From Flavobacterium ammoniigenes (GTDB taxonomy: Bacteria > Bacteroidota > Bacteroidia > Flavobacteriales > Flavobacteriaceae), in contig NZ_AP025184.1 of assembly GCF_020886055.1 (NCBI RefSeq), positions 682,001-746,000 on the forward strand: a DNA stretch of 64,000 nt. Direction: 5' to 3'. A model generated the notes under the pieces. That model was not told where the DNA came from. It did no database searches and saw nothing but the letters and a program-made list of their open reading frames with translations. The position numbers and the translations under genes are program-made. This document shows, piece after piece, positions 15,601-23,741 of this stretch. Positions within the stretch are counted from its first letter, which is position 1; each line of letters begins with the position of its first letter.

Positions 15601-16657
15601 TATTGGAGCACTTATCGGCACATTATCAGCTACAGATGCAGATTCAAATGATAGTTTTACTTATACACTTGTTAGTGGTACAGGAAGTACAGATAATGCT
15701 AGTTTTACAATAAACAATACTAGTTTAAAAGCGGGAATTGTTTTTAATGCACAAACAAAATCGAGTTATGCCATTCGAATCAGAGTGACAGATGCCGGGG
15801 GACTTTCTTTTGAAAAAGCGTTTACAATCACTATTGTTGGCGATTCGGATCAAGACGGAATTCGGAACGATCTCGATCTATGTCCGAATACCCCAACAGG
15901 AGTAACTGTAGATTTCAATGGTTGCGAAATTTTTATTTTACCATCAAATAATTATGCCGTTCAGGCAACGGCTACTTCCTGCGTAGGTCAACAAAATGGT
16001 GCTATTAGCGTTAGCGCCACTAATACTAATTATATCTATAATGTTACCATAAATGGGCAAACTGGTTTCCAATTGAATTCAGGTAATAACTTCAAAAATC
16101 AATTTCAAAACTTGGCACCAGGAACCTATGAAATATGTATTACTATTCAAGGAAAATCTAATTATGTCCAATGTTATACGATTAAGGTAACGGAGCCTAA
16201 TGTATTGTCTGTAACCAATAAAATGAGTAGTTCGGGTAAGCAAGTTACGTACAATTTGAGTGGAGCAAGCAGCTACAATATCACTTTTAACGGGCTTACA
16301 CAAAACTATACATCCAATTCCATCACTTTTGATTTAGTTTCTGGACAAAATACCATTGCAATTTCAACCGATTTGTATTGCCAAGGTCAATTTGAAGATC
16401 TCATTTTTGTAAGCGATAAAGTAGCATTCTATCCTAACCCAGTGCAGGACATATTGAATTTATACTGTTCAGGCAAAGATTCAACAGTAACAGCTGCGCT
16501 AAAGGATCTTTCGGGCAAACACATTGCGATGTATTCAAAAACAGTCCCAGAAAACAGAATGCTTCAATTTGATCTAAAGGATTTAACTAGCGGTTTGTAC
16601 TTGTTACATTTAAAAGGAACAAATCTAGAAGAAACAATTAAAATAATTAAAAAATAA
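12662..16657 (+). CDS. Type IX-secreted subtilase (S8 peptidase) with Ig-like, cadherin-like and TSP3-like domains
   Basis: 1331 residues. Signal peptide (KVFYSCVFLFFVSFLFG), a propeptide-like region, then an S8 domain with the full triad: Asp about 160 (VIAVIDTGIDWDHLD), His about 232 (DIDGHGTHVTGTAAG) and Ser about 574 (GTSMAAPVVAGGVALL). The region between His and Ser is long and contains a beta-rich insertion. Downstream lie a beta domain, putative-Ig and IPT/TIG-like parts (SSVTVAAGTTITINGIHF), a cadherin-like repeat (VSIAENNTIGALIGTLSATDAD), a thrombospondin-3-like calcium motif (DSDQDGIRNDLDLCPNTP) and a type A type IX secretion domain (VAFYPNPVQDILNLY...GLYLLHLKG). Surface or secreted protease; two exported-protein genes follow within 8-12 bases. 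Confidence 0.95.
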   Translation: MKIKVFYSCVFLFFVSFLFGQNNEKLAFPFRHLLEQQANSNKTNAIPSLFAKTASSRLNKTTGKIDQGYNCIIYTQSPEVLKSNGIPVQSIHPTFATAWLNLDQIAKASDLPEVRYIDVTKILKPTNDISVASSGASLLHAGRLDNTVYKGDGVIIAVIDTGIDWDHLDFRNPSDPKKSRILRIWDQTISPIAGENAPVGFSLGVEYTQAQIENEIDGTPAGFVREKDIDGHGTHVTGTAAGNGSALSGKYTGMAPNADIVVVKAGNGSFDTSNIIIALDYLKNLSTSLGKPIVVNMSLGSQYGAHDGTDPLERAIDTFTDTAAGRIVVVASGNDNGDNIHKQLVLAPGGTETITLQVPTTTTTSSTDVFQFTSYGNDTSALSVVVTAPDGTQAVSNAGTSVMNGNGKVYMYNFIDPESGDRKVQVYVTRTTTSTDVAGSWSIAITNSTTSTLTVDGWLDTKGDDYSGMSVTGGDSNYLVTIPGCATKAITVGSYIAKLDWYAASGSGYNYTSGMQDGISAFSSVGPRRDNVIKPNITANGQAAVSCLSSDSTLDANSPYMVVNNLYRIEQGTSMAAPVVAGGVALLLQKKPGATFTEIKNAITTTAIKDAFTGTTENTTWGSGKLDVFKAATSFSYCQPLARTTYNYEQEYGASENFTNNLNGKRAALRFTATSSGLLAGVYFKTVRTQTLTQFTIEIRSVTSNNPGTLLGSFQANPASISKNTWNYLDLSSLLLPITNATDYFIVLVGAASDTFGLGQESTNSNRSVVSTDGTTWTSVPNLRIRPVVYGTPASGVPTLTLSSASSTNNQTLCNGGSITPITYTTTGVTGASFSGLPSGVTGSWTSGQVTISGTPTQSGVFNYSVKINSSCDTATATGTITIGGTPSVSSVTVAAGTTITINGIHFFTGSTPTVTIGGMTTQVTNATNTKITATVPANAIGGNVIVTNSCNLSSTAYSYPYVVPTNISLSSVSIAENNTIGALIGTLSATDADSNDSFTYTLVSGTGSTDNASFTINNTSLKAGIVFNAQTKSSYAIRIRVTDAGGLSFEKAFTITIVGDSDQDGIRNDLDLCPNTPTGVTVDFNGCEIFILPSNNYAVQATATSCVGQQNGAISVSATNTNYIYNVTINGQTGFQLNSGNNFKNQFQNLAPGTYEICITIQGKSNYVQCYTIKVTEPNVLSVTNKMSSSGKQVTYNLSGASSYNITFNGLTQNYTSNSITFDLVSGQNTIAISTDLYCQGQFEDLIFVSDKVAFYPNPVQDILNLYCSGKDSTVTAALKDLSGKHIAMYSKTVPENRMLQFDLKDLTSGLYLLHLKGTNLEETIKIIKK

Positions 16658-16664
16658 TAGCCCC

Positions 16665-17381
16665 ATGAAACCAACACCTTTATTATTAGCGCTATTTACA
16701 ATTGTATTTCTTGTCTCATGTGGCGGCAGTGATCCAGGACCGGCCCCTATGCCTGTGCCCGTAATAAAAACACCAGGAAAATCGGTTTTAATAGGCCCTG
16801 CAAATGCCAGAACTTGTGAGGAAGGAACCAATATTACTGCAACACAAAGTACGGTAGCTTTCAGTTGGAATAGCACTTCTGATACAGAAAGTTATGAATT
16901 AAGAATCACTAACTTGAACACTTCAGAAGTAGTCACTCAAACAGGAATTACTACAACTAGTGCAACGGCAACATTAACACGAGGCATACCTTATTCTTGG
17001 TCCATAACTTCTAAAAACAAAGGCGCAACCACAACAGTTAGCGATATTTGGAAGTTCTATTTAGCAGGCGTTGGAGTGACTAATTATGCACCATTTCCAG
17101 CAGCGGCTGTAAGTCCGCTTCCAGGTACTACAGTGACGCCAACAAATGGGAAAGTTACTCTTACTTGGGACACCAGCGATGTTGATGGAGGAACGTTGAC
17201 TCATACTTTATACCTTGATACGGTGGACGGGAAACAAATACCTTTAGCTGCCAATTCTAATCTTACAGTTAAAACGAAAGAAGTATCCGTGGCAGCGAAT
17301 ACAGTATATTATTGGCGCGTAGCCACTTCTGATGGCACTAATACTGCAACTAGTATTGTCTACAGTTTTAAAACGAATTAA
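16665..17381 (+). CDS. Lipoprotein with fibronectin-type repeats
   Basis: 238 residues, lipobox LVSC with Cys about 19 followed by GGSDPGPAPMPVP, a Bacteroidota-type export signal and Pro-rich linker, so probably outer-membrane anchored. Two fibronectin type III-like repeats follow: VAFSWNSTSDTESYELRITNL...YSWSITSKN and VTLTWDTSDVDGGTLTHTLYLDT...YYWRVATSDG. Such tandem repeats bind proteins or glycans. It starts 7 bases after the subtilase stop, in the same operon, and may be its surface partner; this is inference. Confidence 0.82.
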   Translation: MKPTPLLLALFTIVFLVSCGGSDPGPAPMPVPVIKTPGKSVLIGPANARTCEEGTNITATQSTVAFSWNSTSDTESYELRITNLNTSEVVTQTGITTTSATATLTRGIPYSWSITSKNKGATTTVSDIWKFYLAGVGVTNYAPFPAAAVSPLPGTTVTPTNGKVTLTWDTSDVDGGTLTHTLYLDTVDGKQIPLAANSNLTVKTKEVSVAANTVYYWRVATSDGTNTATSIVYSFKTN

Positions 17382-17392
17382 TCCCATTAAAT

Positions 17393-18133
17393 ATGAAAAC
17401 TTCTTTAAGATTGATTCTGTTATTTTTTTGTTTTTCATTTGGATTCTCTAAAGTATCTGCTCAAGAGTTTGACGCCAATAATAGATTAAACACAGATGAA
17501 ATTGCTGCAGGCTGGCAACTGCTTTTTGATGGCAAAACCACATCAGGTTGGCATTTGTACAACGAAGGAAAAATCAATTCGGCTTGGAATGTTAAAAATG
17601 GCGAACTGGTTTGCGACCCAAATATTGAGAAAGTAGAACGGGGCGATTTAGTATCAGATAATCAATATAAAAATTTTGATTTTAGTTTTGAATGGAAAAT
17701 TTCAGAGGCAGGCAATAGCGGGGTATTTATTAACGTTCAAGAAGCGCAAGAATTCCCTACCGCCTGGACCACCGGACCGGAATACCAATTATTGGACAAT
17801 GCTAATATGCCCAATGATTATTTGGTAGATGGGAAGCATTCTGCAGGTTGTGTGTACAGTTTGTCACCTCTATTAAATGAAGTGCAACCTAAACCATCAG
17901 GACAATGGAATCATTCTCGAATTTTGCAACAAAATGGCGTGATTACATTTTGGTTAAACGGCATTGAAACCGGTCACGAAGACATGAAAACTGAACGTTG
18001 GAAACAATTAATTGCGGGAAGCAAATTAGGTAATTTCCCTTCTTTTGGAAAGGCAATTCAAGGTAAAATTGCCTTTCAAGATTGGTCAAAAGGAGTGGCT
18101 TTACGCAATATTAAAATCAGAGAAATACAATAA
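17393..18133 (+). CDS. Exported DUF1080 (3-keto-disaccharide hydrolase-type) protein
   Basis: 246 residues with a signal peptide (LILLFFCFSFGFSKVSAQ). The domain shows the DUF1080 pattern: GWQLLFDGKTTSGWHLYNE, WNVKNGELVCDP, FDFSFEWKISEAGNSGVFINVQE, GPEYQLLDN, HSAGCVYSL, WNHSRILQQNGVITFWLNG and IAFQDWSKGVALRNIKIREI. The fold is a concanavalin-like beta sandwich; members act on 3-keto-glycosides or bind carbohydrate. Third gene of the subtilase operon (11-base gap). Its link to a protease is unclear. Confidence 0.9.
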   Translation: MKTSLRLILLFFCFSFGFSKVSAQEFDANNRLNTDEIAAGWQLLFDGKTTSGWHLYNEGKINSAWNVKNGELVCDPNIEKVERGDLVSDNQYKNFDFSFEWKISEAGNSGVFINVQEAQEFPTAWTTGPEYQLLDNANMPNDYLVDGKHSAGCVYSLSPLLNEVQPKPSGQWNHSRILQQNGVITFWLNGIETGHEDMKTERWKQLIAGSKLGNFPSFGKAIQGKIAFQDWSKGVALRNIKIREIQ

Positions 18134-18140
18134 TTCCAAA

Positions 18141-19562
18141 TTATTTTCTGTAATCTAAGGCAGGTTTTCGGTCGCCTAGAAGTGGAGTATATTTAAAATC
18201 TTTTCCTCTTTTTTCTTCCAATTCGGCTTTCGCTTTGACAATTTGATCTGGGTGTAAAAACAAATCAATTGCGGTTAGTGCAATCGTTTTGGCAGCGACC
18301 ATCATTCCTTTGTTTCCTATATCAGTTCCGCCAGCTGCAACAGCCTGCCAGCTATGAGCTGGAGTTCCTGGTACCCAAGTAGCACTTCCCATTCCAGCAG
18401 TTGGAACAGTAAAACTCACATCGCCTACATCGGTTGAACCAAAACTTGGATCCAAATTTTTGTAGGGCTGAATTACAGCCGCTTTACTCAAATCGCCGTT
18501 TTCTATTCCTAAGGATTGAATAATTTGCTTTCCGAATTCTTTCTCTGCTTCAGTATACTGAACCCCGCCCACTTTAACCAAATTAGTATACATTATTTTT
18601 TGAAGCGTAGTGTTAGGGAGTAATTCGTGGGTACCCCCTATCAATTCGTATTTCATTGTAGTTCCTGTTCCTAATGCAGCTCCTTCGGCAGCTTTAGTGA
18701 TACGGTCAAATATATCGACAACCATTTTTCGATTGCCATGACGTACATAATAATATACTTCGGCAAAATCAGGGACTACATTAGGTGCTTTTCCGCCATT
18801 AGTAATTACATAATGGATTCTAGCATCCGATGGAATGTGTTCGCGCATCATATTCACCATCATGTCCATAGCTTCTACACCATCTAAGGCAGAGCGCCCT
18901 TTTTCGGGTGCCATTCCAGCATGTGAGGCTACACCATAAAATCGAAACTTAGCTGATTTATTGGCCAAAGCCGAACCTGGATTGGCATCATTAGCATCGG
19001 CTGGATGCCAATGTAAGGCGGCATCTACATCATTAAATAAGCCTTCGCGAACTAAGTATACTTTTCCTGAACCACCTTCTTCAGCTGGGCATCCGTAAAA
19101 GCGAATAGTTCCTTTTTTATGATTGGCTTTTAGCCAATTTTTCACTTCAATTGCTGCCGCTGTAGAAGCGGTTCCAAACAAGTGATGACCGCAAGCATGT
19201 CCTGCGGCTTTTCCTGCCGATTTTTTTTCGGCTATTGCTTCTTGAGAAAGACCAGGAAGCGCATCGTATTCACCCAAAATGGCGATTACCGGTAATCCCT
19301 CGCCATATTCAGCAATAAAAGCAGTTGGAATTCCTGCCACGCCTTTAGTAATTATGAAGTCTTCATTTCGTAAAGTTTCTTGTAATAGAGCTACACTTTT
19401 TTCTTCTTGGTATCCTATTTCGGCAAATCCCCATATTTGTTGTGCAATGGCCCCATATTTTTCCTTTTTAGCCGAAAGATCTGCTAAAACAGAATTTGTT
19501 TTTTGAGCCAAAACAACTTCTGAAAATAATAATATAACGGTAAGAACGGTAATTTTTTTCAT
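18141..19562 (-). CDS. Exported M20 family amidohydrolase (AbgB-like)
   Basis: 473 residues with a signal peptide (ITVLTVILLFSEVVLAQ). Zinc-peptidase features: ILGEYDALPGL, AAGHACGHHLFGT (metal His), CPAEEGGSGK (catalytic/metal Glu), ALHWHP, a dimerisation segment (FYGVASHAGMAPEKGRSALDGVE), then FGSTDVGDVSFTVPTAG and GTPAHSWQ. This order matches p-aminobenzoyl-glutamate hydrolase subunit B and other M20D N-acyl-amino acid amidohydrolases. It would act in the periplasm. The AraC-type gene ends 10 bases upstream, so both are likely one operon. Confidence 0.92.
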   Translation of the reverse strand: MKKITVLTVILLFSEVVLAQKTNSVLADLSAKKEKYGAIAQQIWGFAEIGYQEEKSVALLQETLRNEDFIITKGVAGIPTAFIAEYGEGLPVIAILGEYDALPGLSQEAIAEKKSAGKAAGHACGHHLFGTASTAAAIEVKNWLKANHKKGTIRFYGCPAEEGGSGKVYLVREGLFNDVDAALHWHPADANDANPGSALANKSAKFRFYGVASHAGMAPEKGRSALDGVEAMDMMVNMMREHIPSDARIHYVITNGGKAPNVVPDFAEVYYYVRHGNRKMVVDIFDRITKAAEGAALGTGTTMKYELIGGTHELLPNTTLQKIMYTNLVKVGGVQYTEAEKEFGKQIIQSLGIENGDLSKAAVIQPYKNLDPSFGSTDVGDVSFTVPTAGMGSATWVPGTPAHSWQAVAAGGTDIGNKGMMVAAKTIALTAIDLFLHPDQIVKAKAELEEKRGKDFKYTPLLGDRKPALDYRK

Positions 19563-19572
19563 GATTTTTGGT

Positions 19573-20724
19573 TTAACTAAATTGTTTAATATAAGTTGAA
19601 GGAACTACTCCTTTACGTTCTTTAAAGGCATCGATAAATTTTGATCTAGAAGAAAATCCGACATTTTGAGAAATCCCCTCTACGGTCAGTTTTTCAGCTT
19701 TTCCTTCGGCGATCATTTTGCAGGCATAATCAATACGTTGATTATTTTTCCATTCGCTAAATGAAATAGCAAGTTCAGTGTTAAAATAGTTGGATAACAC
19801 CCTTTCGGATAACTGTAAATCAACTGCCATTTTGGATAAATTAAATCCAGGCATAGTGTAAGGAGATGTTACCATATAATTTTCTAATTGGGCAGCAATG
19901 GTTTGATTAATTTCAGGAGACTTTTCTTTTTTTATTTGAGCGGCCCTATTTTTTGCCAAAGAGACATCGGGATAAGAAATAGAATCGAATAGGATTTTTG
20001 GAAACAAAAACAGTAAAATGTTTTGCATAAAAAAAGTACTTCCAACGGCTCTGAAATAATTTTTGTATTTAAATATTCCTAAATCATTTTTTAAAATAAA
20101 TCCAGTATAGGAATCTAAAAAACAATACGTTGAAATAAATAATTGAAGACCGATTAATAAATAGATCCATCGTTCAATAATCCAATGATTAGACGGAAGC
20201 GCTCCAAAACTTTCAAGTCTTTTTTTCGTTGCTTTTTTAAAGTACATCAAGCTGAGGATGCAATACAAAAACAAATGCATTGGACGAATAAACATCATTT
20301 GTTTTAAAGAAAAAATAGAAATTTTAAAATCATAGTCTTGCGTTACGGCTTGAATATGATGTGCAATTTTTACTTTTTCGGAAAATGGCAATGTGGTATA
20401 AGGCAAACTAATAAAAACAACTATTACTGCGGGAATAAAATGCAAATATTCTAAAGGTTTAATAGTTTTATTTTCGGCGACAGCATATTTGACATAAAAA
20501 AATAATAGCGGCCCAATGACAAACGACAAAGGCATGAATTGAACAAAAAACACCCCTTCCCAAAACGGATTTTTTGAAAAATGCAAACCAAAATAGACCA
20601 AAACGATGAGGTTACTACACAAATAAAACAGGGCTAAATACAAATTAGACCGATTAAAGTCTTTTCTGTAATAAAACAGAATAAACGAAGTAAACAGTCC
20701 AAAAAATGGCGCAAGCATTTCCAT
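19573..20724 (-). CDS. AraC-type regulator with an N-terminal multi-helix membrane domain
   Basis: 383 residues. About seven predicted helices occupy residues 1-235 (for example FFGLFTSFILFYYRK, LALFYLCSNLIVLVYFGL, FVIGPLLFFYVKYAV, FIPAVIVVFISLPY). After a linker come two AraC helix-turn-helices: FNLSKMAVDLQLSERVLSNYFN and KLTVEGISQNVGFSSRSKFIDAFKERKGVVPSTYIKQF. Membrane-bound AraC proteins are common in Flavobacteriia and probably sense an envelope signal. It is upstream of the M20 gene and divergent from the exported-protein cluster from 20915, the natural regulatory targets. Confidence 0.93.
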   Translation of the reverse strand: MEMLAPFFGLFTSFILFYYRKDFNRSNLYLALFYLCSNLIVLVYFGLHFSKNPFWEGVFFVQFMPLSFVIGPLLFFYVKYAVAENKTIKPLEYLHFIPAVIVVFISLPYTTLPFSEKVKIAHHIQAVTQDYDFKISIFSLKQMMFIRPMHLFLYCILSLMYFKKATKKRLESFGALPSNHWIIERWIYLLIGLQLFISTYCFLDSYTGFILKNDLGIFKYKNYFRAVGSTFFMQNILLFLFPKILFDSISYPDVSLAKNRAAQIKKEKSPEINQTIAAQLENYMVTSPYTMPGFNLSKMAVDLQLSERVLSNYFNTELAISFSEWKNNQRIDYACKMIAEGKAEKLTVEGISQNVGFSSRSKFIDAFKERKGVVPSTYIKQFS

Positions 20725-20881
20725 AAAACACTGATAAATAGATTGTGACCTTGCTAATATAGCGCTTTTTTCTCTCCTAACTTATTTTTTTTCATACGAC
20801 AAAAAAAGAACAAAGTGTTCCATAATGCTAAAAAGGAACAGATTTCACTTACAGATTTACAGCTGCTTTCGATTGTGAACC

Positions 20882-20889
20882 TAATTTTG
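20882..20889 (+). promoter_or_regulatory. -7 box TAATTTTG of the exported-protein cluster
   Basis: Perfect TAnnTTTG, 25 bases before ATG 20915, in the 190-base divergent region shared with the AraC gene. Confidence 0.6.
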
Positions 20890-20914
20890 AGATCCAACCA
20901 AAAAACATATTATC

Positions 20915-21682
20915 ATGAAAAAAGTAATTTTATTGGCATTCTTTGCATTTGGGATGCAACAAGCGCAAGCACAGTACAAATTTTTACAATACAGAAATGT
21001 ATCTGAAAAAAATGAAGCCGAATTCGTAAAAAGAGAAACCGAATATTGGTCTAAAATGGCCAAAGCCAATATTAAATCTGGTAAAATGCAAGCCTGGAGC
21101 TTGTGGAAAAAAGTAGGCGTTATTGGAGATCCGGATACAAGACCTAATTATTTGTTTGTTAATGATTTTAAATCGGTAGCTGATTTTGACGCTATGGAAA
21201 GTGGATGGGCCAATCCAGAAAAAGTGTTCCCTAATATGAAACTGGCGGATATGGAAACTAATTCTATTTCGAAAGTTCCATTTACTTATATCATGAAAAC
21301 AGAAGCTCAAATTGACGGGGCGCCTAAATTTGTTATAATTAATTATGTTAAACCAACTAGTGTTCAGGCTTTTGTAGAAGAAAACATTAATTTATGGAAA
21401 CCCTTCTTTGAAAGCGAACAAAAAAAGGGATTTAAATTAAACGGTTGGGGTCTACAAACAGTGGTGTATCCTCAAGGGAACCAAGCCGATTTTTCAGCTT
21501 TGACATGGGATGGATTTACGAAACTTTCAGATGCCTTAGATCACATACAATACAGACCAGCAAGCCAGTCTCGATTCGCATCAATTGCTAAAGATTCTAA
21601 AATGGGTACCATTACTCCTAATGGATTTGAATTATCTCCTATTTATGAATTAGTAATGTATGTAGACGCCACTACTAAATAA
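20915..21682 (+). CDS. Exported protein of unknown function (possible tandem ferredoxin-like domains)
   Basis: 255 residues, signal peptide VILLAFFAFGMQQAQAQ. The mature part has two similar halves: KFLQYRNVSEKNEAEFVKRETEYWSKMAKANIKSGKMQAWSLWKKV...PNYLFVNDFKSVADFD and KFVIINYVKPTSVQAFVEENINLWKPFFESEQKKGFKLNGWGLQTVVYP...SALTWDGFTKLSDALD. Each half reads beta-alpha-beta with a trailing W, as in dimeric alpha/beta-barrel (ABM-like) proteins, so an internal duplication is likely. No family is recognised. First gene of a run of four exported proteins with 10-17 base gaps. Confidence 0.72.
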   Translation: MKKVILLAFFAFGMQQAQAQYKFLQYRNVSEKNEAEFVKRETEYWSKMAKANIKSGKMQAWSLWKKVGVIGDPDTRPNYLFVNDFKSVADFDAMESGWANPEKVFPNMKLADMETNSISKVPFTYIMKTEAQIDGAPKFVIINYVKPTSVQAFVEENINLWKPFFESEQKKGFKLNGWGLQTVVYPQGNQADFSALTWDGFTKLSDALDHIQYRPASQSRFASIAKDSKMGTITPNGFELSPIYELVMYVDATTK

Positions 21683-21697
21683 ATCCAACCATAAATT

Positions 21698-22189
21698 ATG
21701 AAAAAAGTACTTTTTATGATCGCTATGGCGGTCTCAATGACTCAGATGAGCGCACAAACTGAAGGGGGTAAATACTTTGAACCGAAGTCTGAATTTAACG
21801 ACAAACCTTTTGTTTTTTCGAATAGAGGCGAGACAGAAGCAATACTAAAACTGAATGCCGCCTACAATAAAATGGATGCTAAAGCTTGCCTTTCTTTAAC
21901 GACTGAAAAAGTAAAATATACTGATTTTGAAGGCAATAAAATGGTGATGACTCAACAAGATTGGGAAGGTTTTTTTGCACAGCACCAATCGGTGAACTGG
22001 GTAATTAAGAGCATTGTACCAATTCGTATCAAAGATTCAGACCCATCTTCTGGAGTAATTGTAATGGGTACGGAAACCCGAGTAAGCAAAGACGGAAAAG
22101 TTTGGAAAAAAGAATTAACAGAGTTATTCATGTTTGATTTGAATATGAAAATTAACAGTTTAACACAATACGCTCAGGAAATAAAATAA
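21698..22189 (+). CDS. Exported NTF2/SnoaL-like protein
   Basis: 163 residues with a signal peptide (VLFMIAMAVSMTQMSAQ). The mature domain has the helix-then-curved-sheet order of the NTF2 fold: RGETEAILKLNAAYNKMDAKACLSLTTEKVKYTDFEGNKMVMTQQDWEGFFAQH, then strands NWVIKSIVPIRIKD, SSGVIVMGTETRVSKDGKVWKKELTELFMFD and NSLTQYAQE. NTF2-type proteins bind or transform small hydrophobic molecules, or serve as scaffolds. Function unknown. Second gene of the four-gene cluster. Confidence 0.72.
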   Translation: MKKVLFMIAMAVSMTQMSAQTEGGKYFEPKSEFNDKPFVFSNRGETEAILKLNAAYNKMDAKACLSLTTEKVKYTDFEGNKMVMTQQDWEGFFAQHQSVNWVIKSIVPIRIKDSDPSSGVIVMGTETRVSKDGKVWKKELTELFMFDLNMKINSLTQYAQEIK

Positions 22190-22206
22190 TTTAAATCGAA
22201 TCCATT

Positions 22207-22722
22207 ATGAAAAAAACAATTGCTCTTATTGCCCTTACAAGTTTACTATTTGTTTCTTGTAAAAAAGATGTTGCAGCAGATGCAGTAGCTAAAAATCCAA
22301 ATGAAGGAGGAATCAATCTTTCGACTTCAGAAAACACAGAAATGATCAAGCAAATGAATCTATTTGCAAGTAAATTTGATACCGAAAGCATTAAAAAATT
22401 ATATGTTTCTGGTGCTGTCATTCATGATAATTTAAAATCGATGACGATTGAAGAGAACATGAAAAATTTGGACTACTTACAATCGCAAGGTGTAACAATT
22501 ACATTACCTACCGATCCATTAGTTTGGGAAGTTGTAAATAATAAACCAGATGAAAAAACAGGAATCACCAATTATGTTATTTCCTATTATGAAATTAGTT
22601 TTTCAAAAGGGGATAAAAAAGCCTCAGTTATGATCAATATGAATTTTGCAATCAAAGACGGTAAAATTCATGAAGAATGGGACACGTATGATACGGCACC
22701 ATTAACAGAATTATTAAAGTAA
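22207..22722 (+). CDS. NTF2-like lipoprotein
   Basis: 171 residues. Lipobox LLFVSCKKDVAADA, Cys about 18, with a charged +2 to +4 stretch that in Bacteroidota favours surface export. Mature part: ENTEMIKQMNLFASKFDTESIKKLYVSGAVIHDNLKSMTIEENMKNLDYLQSQG, strands LVWEVVNNKPDEKTGITNYVISYYEISFSKGDKKASVMINMNFAIKDGKIHEEWDTYD. The AIKDGKIHEEW end is the hallmark of SnoaL/NTF2 proteins. Third gene of the cluster. Confidence 0.76.
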   Translation: MKKTIALIALTSLLFVSCKKDVAADAVAKNPNEGGINLSTSENTEMIKQMNLFASKFDTESIKKLYVSGAVIHDNLKSMTIEENMKNLDYLQSQGVTITLPTDPLVWEVVNNKPDEKTGITNYVISYYEISFSKGDKKASVMINMNFAIKDGKIHEEWDTYDTAPLTELLK

Positions 22723-22732
22723 AACTTAAATC

Positions 22733-23218
22733 ATGAAAAAAATACTAGTTTTAATAGCTATTAGCGTAACGTTATTTGCTTGTAAAAGCGAGGCAGATAA
22801 AAACGAAAAAATCGCACAAGACAACATCAAATTTTATTCGAAAGTTTGGGATGAAGTGATCAATGAAGGTAAAATTGCTGTTCTAGACACCGCTTACGCA
22901 CCAGACGTAGTGCTGCATACTGTTCCTGAAACGAAAGGAGCGGCTAATGCCAAAGCCTATTATGCCAATTATGTAACTGGATTTTCTGATCGTGAATTTA
23001 CCGTTAAAGAAACGTTTGCGCAAGGAAATAAGTTAACTAAATATTGGGTCTTTAAAGGAAAACATACTGGAGATTTCTTTGGCATTCCTGCTACAGGAAA
23101 GACCATAAGCGTTGAAGGATGTACAATCGCGACTATTATTAATGGTAAAATTACCGAAGAAAGAGATTTCTTTGACAATTTAGAATTTTTAAGACAATTG
23201 GGTCTTATGCCAAGATAA
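22733..23218 (+). CDS. SnoaL-type ester-cyclase-like lipoprotein
   Basis: 161 residues, lipobox LFACKSEADK. The mature part matches SnoaL/polyketide-cyclase-like proteins well: FYSKVWDEVINEGKIAVLDTAYAPDVVLHTVP, GAANAKAYYANYVTGFSDREFTVKETFAQGNKLTKYWVFKGKHTGDFFGIPATGKTISVEGCTIATIINGKITEERDFFDNLEFLRQLG. The GKTISVEG and GKITEERDFFD segments are strongly typical. Last gene of the cluster, followed by a terminator. An anchored SnoaL protein suggests handling of a small lipophilic molecule in the envelope. Confidence 0.85.
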   Translation: MKKILVLIAISVTLFACKSEADKNEKIAQDNIKFYSKVWDEVINEGKIAVLDTAYAPDVVLHTVPETKGAANAKAYYANYVTGFSDREFTVKETFAQGNKLTKYWVFKGKHTGDFFGIPATGKTISVEGCTIATIINGKITEERDFFDNLEFLRQLGLMPR

Positions 23219-23260
23219 TCTATAGGTAACAACAACTTTATTTTGAATTATTTTTTCAAT

Positions 23261-23290
23261 AGCCTGGCAGCAATGTCAGGCTTTTTTGTT
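23261..23290 (+). terminator. Terminator of the NTF2-like cluster
   Basis: AGCCTG (23261-23266) pairs with CAGGCT (23277-23282), then seven T. Confidence 0.75.
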
Positions 23291-23322
23291 TTTAGTATAT
23301 TTACCTGTTTTTACAATTATTG

Positions 23323-23730
23323 ATGATACAAGAAATTCCTATTGACGCCCTGTTGCAATTACGCCAACAAGTACTTTGGCCTGATAAAGACCTTGATTTT
23401 GTGCGTACTCCAAACGACGATCGTGGGATTCATTTGGGCGTTTGTATCGAAGGCCAATGGGTTTCGTGCATTTCTCTTTTTCTCGAAGAAAATCAACACG
23501 CGGTTTTCAGAAAATTTGCCACCTTAGCCGAATTTCAAAATAAAGGGTACGGTAGTCAATTGTTACACTATAGTTTTAATTACCTCCACCAACTCGGGAT
23601 GCAAACTATTTCTTGTAGCGCTCGTGTTGAAAAACAAAGTTATTATCTGAAATTTGGAATGCAACCCAATGGATATCCCTATGTCAAAAATGGCTTGAAT
23701 TATATTCTGATGGAGGCGAATATAAAATAA
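23323..23730 (+). CDS. GNAT family N-acetyltransferase
   Basis: 135 residues, a compact GNAT resembling the ElaA branch: MIQEIPIDALLQLRQQVLWPDKDLDFVRTPNDDRGIHLGVCIEGQWVSCISLF, the acetyl-CoA loop AVFRKFATLAEFQNKGYGSQLLHYSF (QNKGYGS), and SARVEKQSYYLKFGMQPNG. ATG 23323 is chosen over the TTG just before it. Substrate unknown. Stands alone after a terminator. Confidence 0.88.
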   Translation: MIQEIPIDALLQLRQQVLWPDKDLDFVRTPNDDRGIHLGVCIEGQWVSCISLFLEENQHAVFRKFATLAEFQNKGYGSQLLHYSFNYLHQLGMQTISCSARVEKQSYYLKFGMQPNGYPYVKNGLNYILMEANIK

Positions 23731-23741
23731 ATTGATTTTCA

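Noticed and set aside
20815..21006. 63-residue open frame upstream of the 20915 gene
   Set aside because: It overlaps the promoter box and the signal peptide of the real exported protein in another frame.
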